Positions 60,897-64,000 of a stretch of 64,000 bases of DNA are shown piece by piece. The translations under genes and the position numbers were made by a program. The notes below the pieces were generated by a model. That model was not told where the DNA came from. It ran no database searches and worked only from the letters and a program-made list of their open reading frames with translations. The DNA is from CAYNJG01 sp965216885 (GTDB lineage: Bacteria > Planctomycetota > Planctomycetia > Pirellulales > Pirellulaceae). Where the stretch lies: NCBI GenBank assembly GCA_965216885.1, contig OZ244208.1, positions 434,001 to 498,000 on the forward strand. Reading direction: 5' to 3'. Every line of letters begins with the position of its first letter. Position 1 is the first letter of the stretch.

Positions 60897-62201
60897 CTAG
60901 CCAAAGATTTCTTTGACCGGTTCGCCCTTGTCGGCGACTGTAAAAGGTCGCCGCGAAGGAGAGTAAACCTCTTCCTTCAGAGGCAGTCCCATCGCCCATC
61001 CGATGGTTGCATTGAAGTCCGGAACGGTGACAGGATTTTCGACCACCTCCTGCCCCGTCTTGTCGGTTTTTCCGTAGACCTGACCGCCACGGACGCCACC
61101 ACCTGCAAGCAGGCATGAGAAAGCCTTGGGGTAGTGGTTTCGGCCATTGCGGCCCTCGACGATTTTCGGCGTGCGTCCAAACTCCGTTGCCAGCACGACC
61201 AGCGTGTCCTTAAGCATGTCCCGATCGGCGAGGTCTGATAGCAGTGCTGCCAGTGCCTTATCCAACACGACGCTCTTTTCCTGGACTCGCGAGAAGTTAT
61301 CCGTGTGCGTGTCCCATCCTCCGTAGTCGACTTCGACAAACCGTACGTCATTTTCAACAAGCCTTCGTGCGAGGAGCACACCCTGTGCAAATTTATCCTG
61401 ACCGTATTTGGCTCGAGTGGCGGCTGATTCAGCGCTGATGTCGAACGCGGTGAGATCCTTGCTCTTCATGAGGTTCACGGCGTCGTCGTACATCGCGGAA
61501 TAGGCACGGACCGACTTGTTGTTGTACTTGCTGGCGAACGCGGAGTTCATCTGCTTCACGCGGGCGAGCCGTTTGGAGAAACGGCTGCCGGAAATTTGCT
61601 TGGGTAGCTGGCTGTGCTGAAGTCCGGCTTCCGGGTTACCGATGGGCAACGCTGCGTACTTTGATTCCAGAAATCCGCCGCCCAGCCCCGAACTGTTGCC
61701 CCCAATTTTGACATTGGATGGCAGCATGCCGTTGAGTTTTGGTAGGAACAACGAGCTGTACGCGCCAAGGTCCGGGTGCTTGATGGTGCCCCGCAGGAAA
61801 TAACTGGTGTGCATGAAGTAGCGGCCCTGCGCGTGCGCGCCCTGGGTCGAATTCAGCGAGTTGATGACGCAGACCTTGTCCATCTGCTTCGCCATCTCGG
61901 GGAAAAACTGCGAAACACGAATGTCGGAAACGTTCGTGCGAATGGATTCGACGGGGCCTTGGGTATCCGATCCCGGTTTCGTGTCGAACGTGTCGATATG
62001 GCTCATGCCTCCGCCCATGTAGAGGTAGATGACACGTTTCGCGCTCGCCGGCTGTGTTGCTGCGGCGATGGCCGATTTCGAAATACCAGCGAACGGCAAC
62101 GCGGCAACGCCCAGGAATGCCTGTGCCGCCTGGCTCAGGAAAGCGCGTCGTGCAGGCTGGTCAAGTTGTGATGCCCGATTTCGAAGATTCCGGTGAGACA
62201 T
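60897..62201 (-). CDS. DUF1501 domain protein
   Basis: 434 residues. A Tat-like leader (RRAFLSQAAQAFLGVAALPFAG, beginning at residue 18) points to export in folded form. The body is the sulfatase-fold DUF1501 family (YLYMGGGMSHIDTFDTKPG, FVEVDYGGWDTHTDNF, LVVLATEFGRTPK, GRNHYPKAFSCLLAGGGVRGG). DUF1501 genes in planctomycetes are nearly always paired with a DUF1549/DUF1553 gene, as here (75 bases upstream). Their biochemical role is not established; a function in degradation of complex carbon compounds has been proposed. Confidence 0.95.
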   Translation of the reverse strand: MSHRNLRNRASQLDQPARRAFLSQAAQAFLGVAALPFAGISKSAIAAATQPASAKRVIYLYMGGGMSHIDTFDTKPGSDTQGPVESIRTNVSDIRVSQFFPEMAKQMDKVCVINSLNSTQGAHAQGRYFMHTSYFLRGTIKHPDLGAYSSLFLPKLNGMLPSNVKIGGNSSGLGGGFLESKYAALPIGNPEAGLQHSQLPKQISGSRFSKRLARVKQMNSAFASKYNNKSVRAYSAMYDDAVNLMKSKDLTAFDISAESAATRAKYGQDKFAQGVLLARRLVENDVRFVEVDYGGWDTHTDNFSRVQEKSVVLDKALAALLSDLADRDMLKDTLVVLATEFGRTPKIVEGRNGRNHYPKAFSCLLAGGGVRGGQVYGKTDKTGQEVVENPVTVPDFNATIGWAMGLPLKEEVYSPSRRPFTVADKGEPVKEIFG

Positions 62202-62276
62202 GATCGTTACTCTTGCTTGGTGGTTGTCCGGTTGGGGCGAATGAAAGTTGGCGACTGTTGGAAATCGGAAACAGAA

Positions 62277-64000
62277 CTATTTGATAAACATGAACTCGCT
62301 GGTATTCGCGAGCGTCCAGATCAGATCGTTCGCGGCGGGGGCGCCTTCGCTCTTTGCGATCTTCAGCCATGTCGTTCGCTCGGCGGCGGTCGGCAGTCGA
62401 CTGAGCATGCTGAGAAACACGGTATCGATTTTGTCTGTCACGGACTGAGCCATCACAACGTTTCGCATCAGCACGGTCCGCGGATTACTGATGATCTGCT
62501 TTTCGATCTGGCCATTCATGAGCGACAGGACCTGGTTGACGGCCGGTTCGCTATTGGCGTTTTCGATCTGTTCGCGGTCGGACTGCCCGAACTCGCGTAG
62601 GAAGTGTCCCGGAGGTGCCGGCGACGGCTGCTCGCTTGCGCGCACGAGGTCGCCACTGACGCGACTGGGGACATGCTTGAGTTGTGTGCTGAGTTCCTTG
62701 ATTCTGTTCTGGATCACGGCCGCAAGACGCTTGTCGCCCTTGGAGCGAGCCTTCTTTTGGGCCTTCTTCAGTCGGGCGACGCTCTGGCGAATCTGCCGAG
62801 CCTCGTCCTCAAACTTGTTGGATTTGTTGGCGGCCGCCATCGCGTCGCGGTATTCCTGCTTTCGCTTTTTCGGATTCTTCTTGTCTGCGATTCGCTGTCT
62901 CGTGAGATCAAGAACCTTGTCGGCTGTGATCCGTTTCATGCCTGAAACGTCTTCGTACAATTGTTCGCGATCATCATTGGCGAGACGGTCGCGTGGGTTC
63001 TCCCGGCTATCCAGGCCGGGTACGGCCAATGTCAGAAACGAATCCCACAACTGTTCCGCAGAGAGTCGACGCAGCAAGGGACCGGGGAAGTGGTAGTTCG
63101 CCGCATCGGTCACGTCGACGTCGGATGCTGCGCGTTGATAGATTCCCGAGTTGTAGATCGCCCGATACATCTGTTTGAGATCGTAATCGAGGTCGATCAA
63201 CGAACGAGTGAGATGGTCGAGCAGTGGACCGTTGGAAGGTATGGTCTCATCGGTGATGTCATCCACGGGTTCGATCAAACCCAGCCCCATTGATCGCTTC
63301 CACAATCGGTTTGCGATGACCAGTGAGAATCGTGGGTTGTCCGGTGAGGTCAGCCAGCTCGCCAGTTTGTGCCGGGAGCCGACGTCTTTCGCCCCCGGTA
63401 TCGACGTCGAATTCTGACGGTTGTTTTTCTTTTTCTTGCGGTTGGGATTACGAGAAACGGGCATCGTAGGATGCACCAGCGATTCGTGTTCGAACAGGGT
63501 CTTTGCCGTCACGATTTCGTTGGGCTGACCATCGTCGTACTGATACGAATCCGGCAGTTTGGCGAGTCCCGTGCCGCTGCCGAAGACGCCATAGGACAGT
63601 GTTCGTAACAGACGCTTTGCAGCCTGTTTCTCTGCTACCGTTGCATCGGCTTTCTGCAACTGGCGTCGCAACGCGCTCCCGCCCGGTCCGTTTCCGGATT
63701 GCCGGGTTTGCACACCGCCGTTGAAGGCGACCATTTCGAAGAACTCGCGTTGCGTCCATTTATCGAAGGGGTGATCATGGCACTGGGCACATTCCAGTCG
63801 CGTCCCAAGAAAGATGCGTACGGTGTTTGCCATGTTGTCTTCGGGCATTCCCCGGTCGCGTAGGTAGTAGCCCGTTGCGCCGTTGTCGGCTTCTACGGCC
63901 AGACCTTCGGAATTGAGCAACGCCTGAACGAATTGGTCGTACGGAAGATTGGCGGCTAACGATTCCTTGACAAAGCTGATGTAGGGCCGCCCCGGGTTGC
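62277..64000 (-). CDS. DUF1549/DUF1553 domain protein (partial, 5' end outside window)
   Basis: The frame is open from the stop at 62277 to the right edge of the window; codons in 63921-64000 read NPGRPYISFVKES... and NLPYDQFVQALL, a DUF1549 pattern, so the true start is beyond 64000. Seen: CAQCHDHPFDKWTQREFFEM (a heme-like CxxCH inside DUF1549), KLASWLTSPDNPRFSLVIANRLW and SGIYQR (DUF1553), and LWTLANTSEFMFIK at the C-terminus. A Lys/Arg-rich helical insert (about 290-380 from the visible end) is longer than usual. It is the first visible gene of the cluster that continues with DUF1501 and the 1415-residue dehydrogenase. Confidence 0.93.
   Translation of the reverse strand, partial: NPGRPYISFVKESLAANLPYDQFVQALLNSEGLAVEADNGATGYYLRDRGMPEDNMANTVRIFLGTRLECAQCHDHPFDKWTQREFFEMVAFNGGVQTRQSGNGPGGSALRRQLQKADATVAEKQAAKRLLRTLSYGVFGSGTGLAKLPDSYQYDDGQPNEIVTAKTLFEHESLVHPTMPVSRNPNRKKKKNNRQNSTSIPGAKDVGSRHKLASWLTSPDNPRFSLVIANRLWKRSMGLGLIEPVDDITDETIPSNGPLLDHLTRSLIDLDYDLKQMYRAIYNSGIYQRAASDVDVTDAANYHFPGPLLRRLSAEQLWDSFLTLAVPGLDSRENPRDRLANDDREQLYEDVSGMKRITADKVLDLTRQRIADKKNPKKRKQEYRDAMAAANKSNKFEDEARQIRQSVARLKKAQKKARSKGDKRLAAVIQNRIKELSTQLKHVPSRVSGDLVRASEQPSPAPPGHFLREFGQSDREQIENANSEPAVNQVLSLMNGQIEKQIISNPRTVLMRNVVMAQSVTDKIDTVFLSMLSRLPTAAERTTWLKIAKSEGAPAANDLIWTLANTSEFMFIK

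Overview
The window looks like a chromosomal segment of a planctomycete, probably of the Pirellulales (Rhodopirellula/Blastopirellula type). This rests on gene families and was not tested by phylogeny. The markers are six secreted proteins with PEP-CTERM tails, a DUF1501 / DUF1549-DUF1553 pair next to a giant heme-binding 'PVC-type' dehydrogenase, a one-Cys sulfatase, lamin-tail and CotH proteins, dockerin-like Asp repeats, and an interspersed hairpin repeat whose translation gives the spurious GEAPAEP peptides common in planctomycete annotations. Coding is dense on both strands. No rRNA, tRNA, transposase or CRISPR array was found.

Layout. (1) 1-6000 is an accessory region of small unfamiliar genes: two orphan proteins (one immunity-like), two tiny zinc-ribbon proteins, short genes joined by a duplicated stop/Shine-Dalgarno/start cassette, a KAP-type P-loop NTPase, and a three-gene overlapping operon led by a replication-initiator-like HTH protein. 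It may be the remnant of an integrated element. (2) 6139-8564 holds three PEP-CTERM proteins and two copies of a 98-bp repeat; one of the genes appears to start at ATT. (3) 8682-12780 is a sulfite-reductase-like hemoprotein plus a DUF983 protein, divergent from a GAF/sigma-54 activator. A well-matched sigma-54 promoter and two palindromic repeats lie between them. (4) 13054-15783 carries another PEP-CTERM protein and a GAF hybrid histidine kinase.

(5) 16143-26257 is a polysaccharide locus: FkbM methyltransferase, RmlA, sugar aminotransferase, GNAT/FemAB acyltransferase, formyltransferase, two PhyH dioxygenases, GT2 and a Wzx-like flippase. The combination suggests an N-formylated or N-acylated dTDP-amino sugar. 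(6) 26466-33093 has a CotH protein, an NlpC/P60-like protein, RdgB with a small overlapping partner, an M20 amidohydrolase and a small membrane protein. (7) 33150-34312 is a six-copy hairpin repeat array followed by a broken duplicate of that membrane protein's tail.

(8) 34428-56199 is mostly housekeeping and secreted genes: LTD/PEP-CTERM, GDSL plus PVC dehydrogenase, DUF502, ComF, LptF/G, a large lipoprotein, a LarA-like protein and YgfZ, MBL/beta-CASP nuclease, an ELW-repeat protein, dihydroorotase, a sulfatase and a zinc-ribbon membrane protein. (9) 56465-64000, on the minus strand, is a planctomycete DUF1549/DUF1553 - DUF1501 - cytochrome-type dehydrogenase cluster, cut by the window end.

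Family assignments come from motif reading alone; no database search was run.
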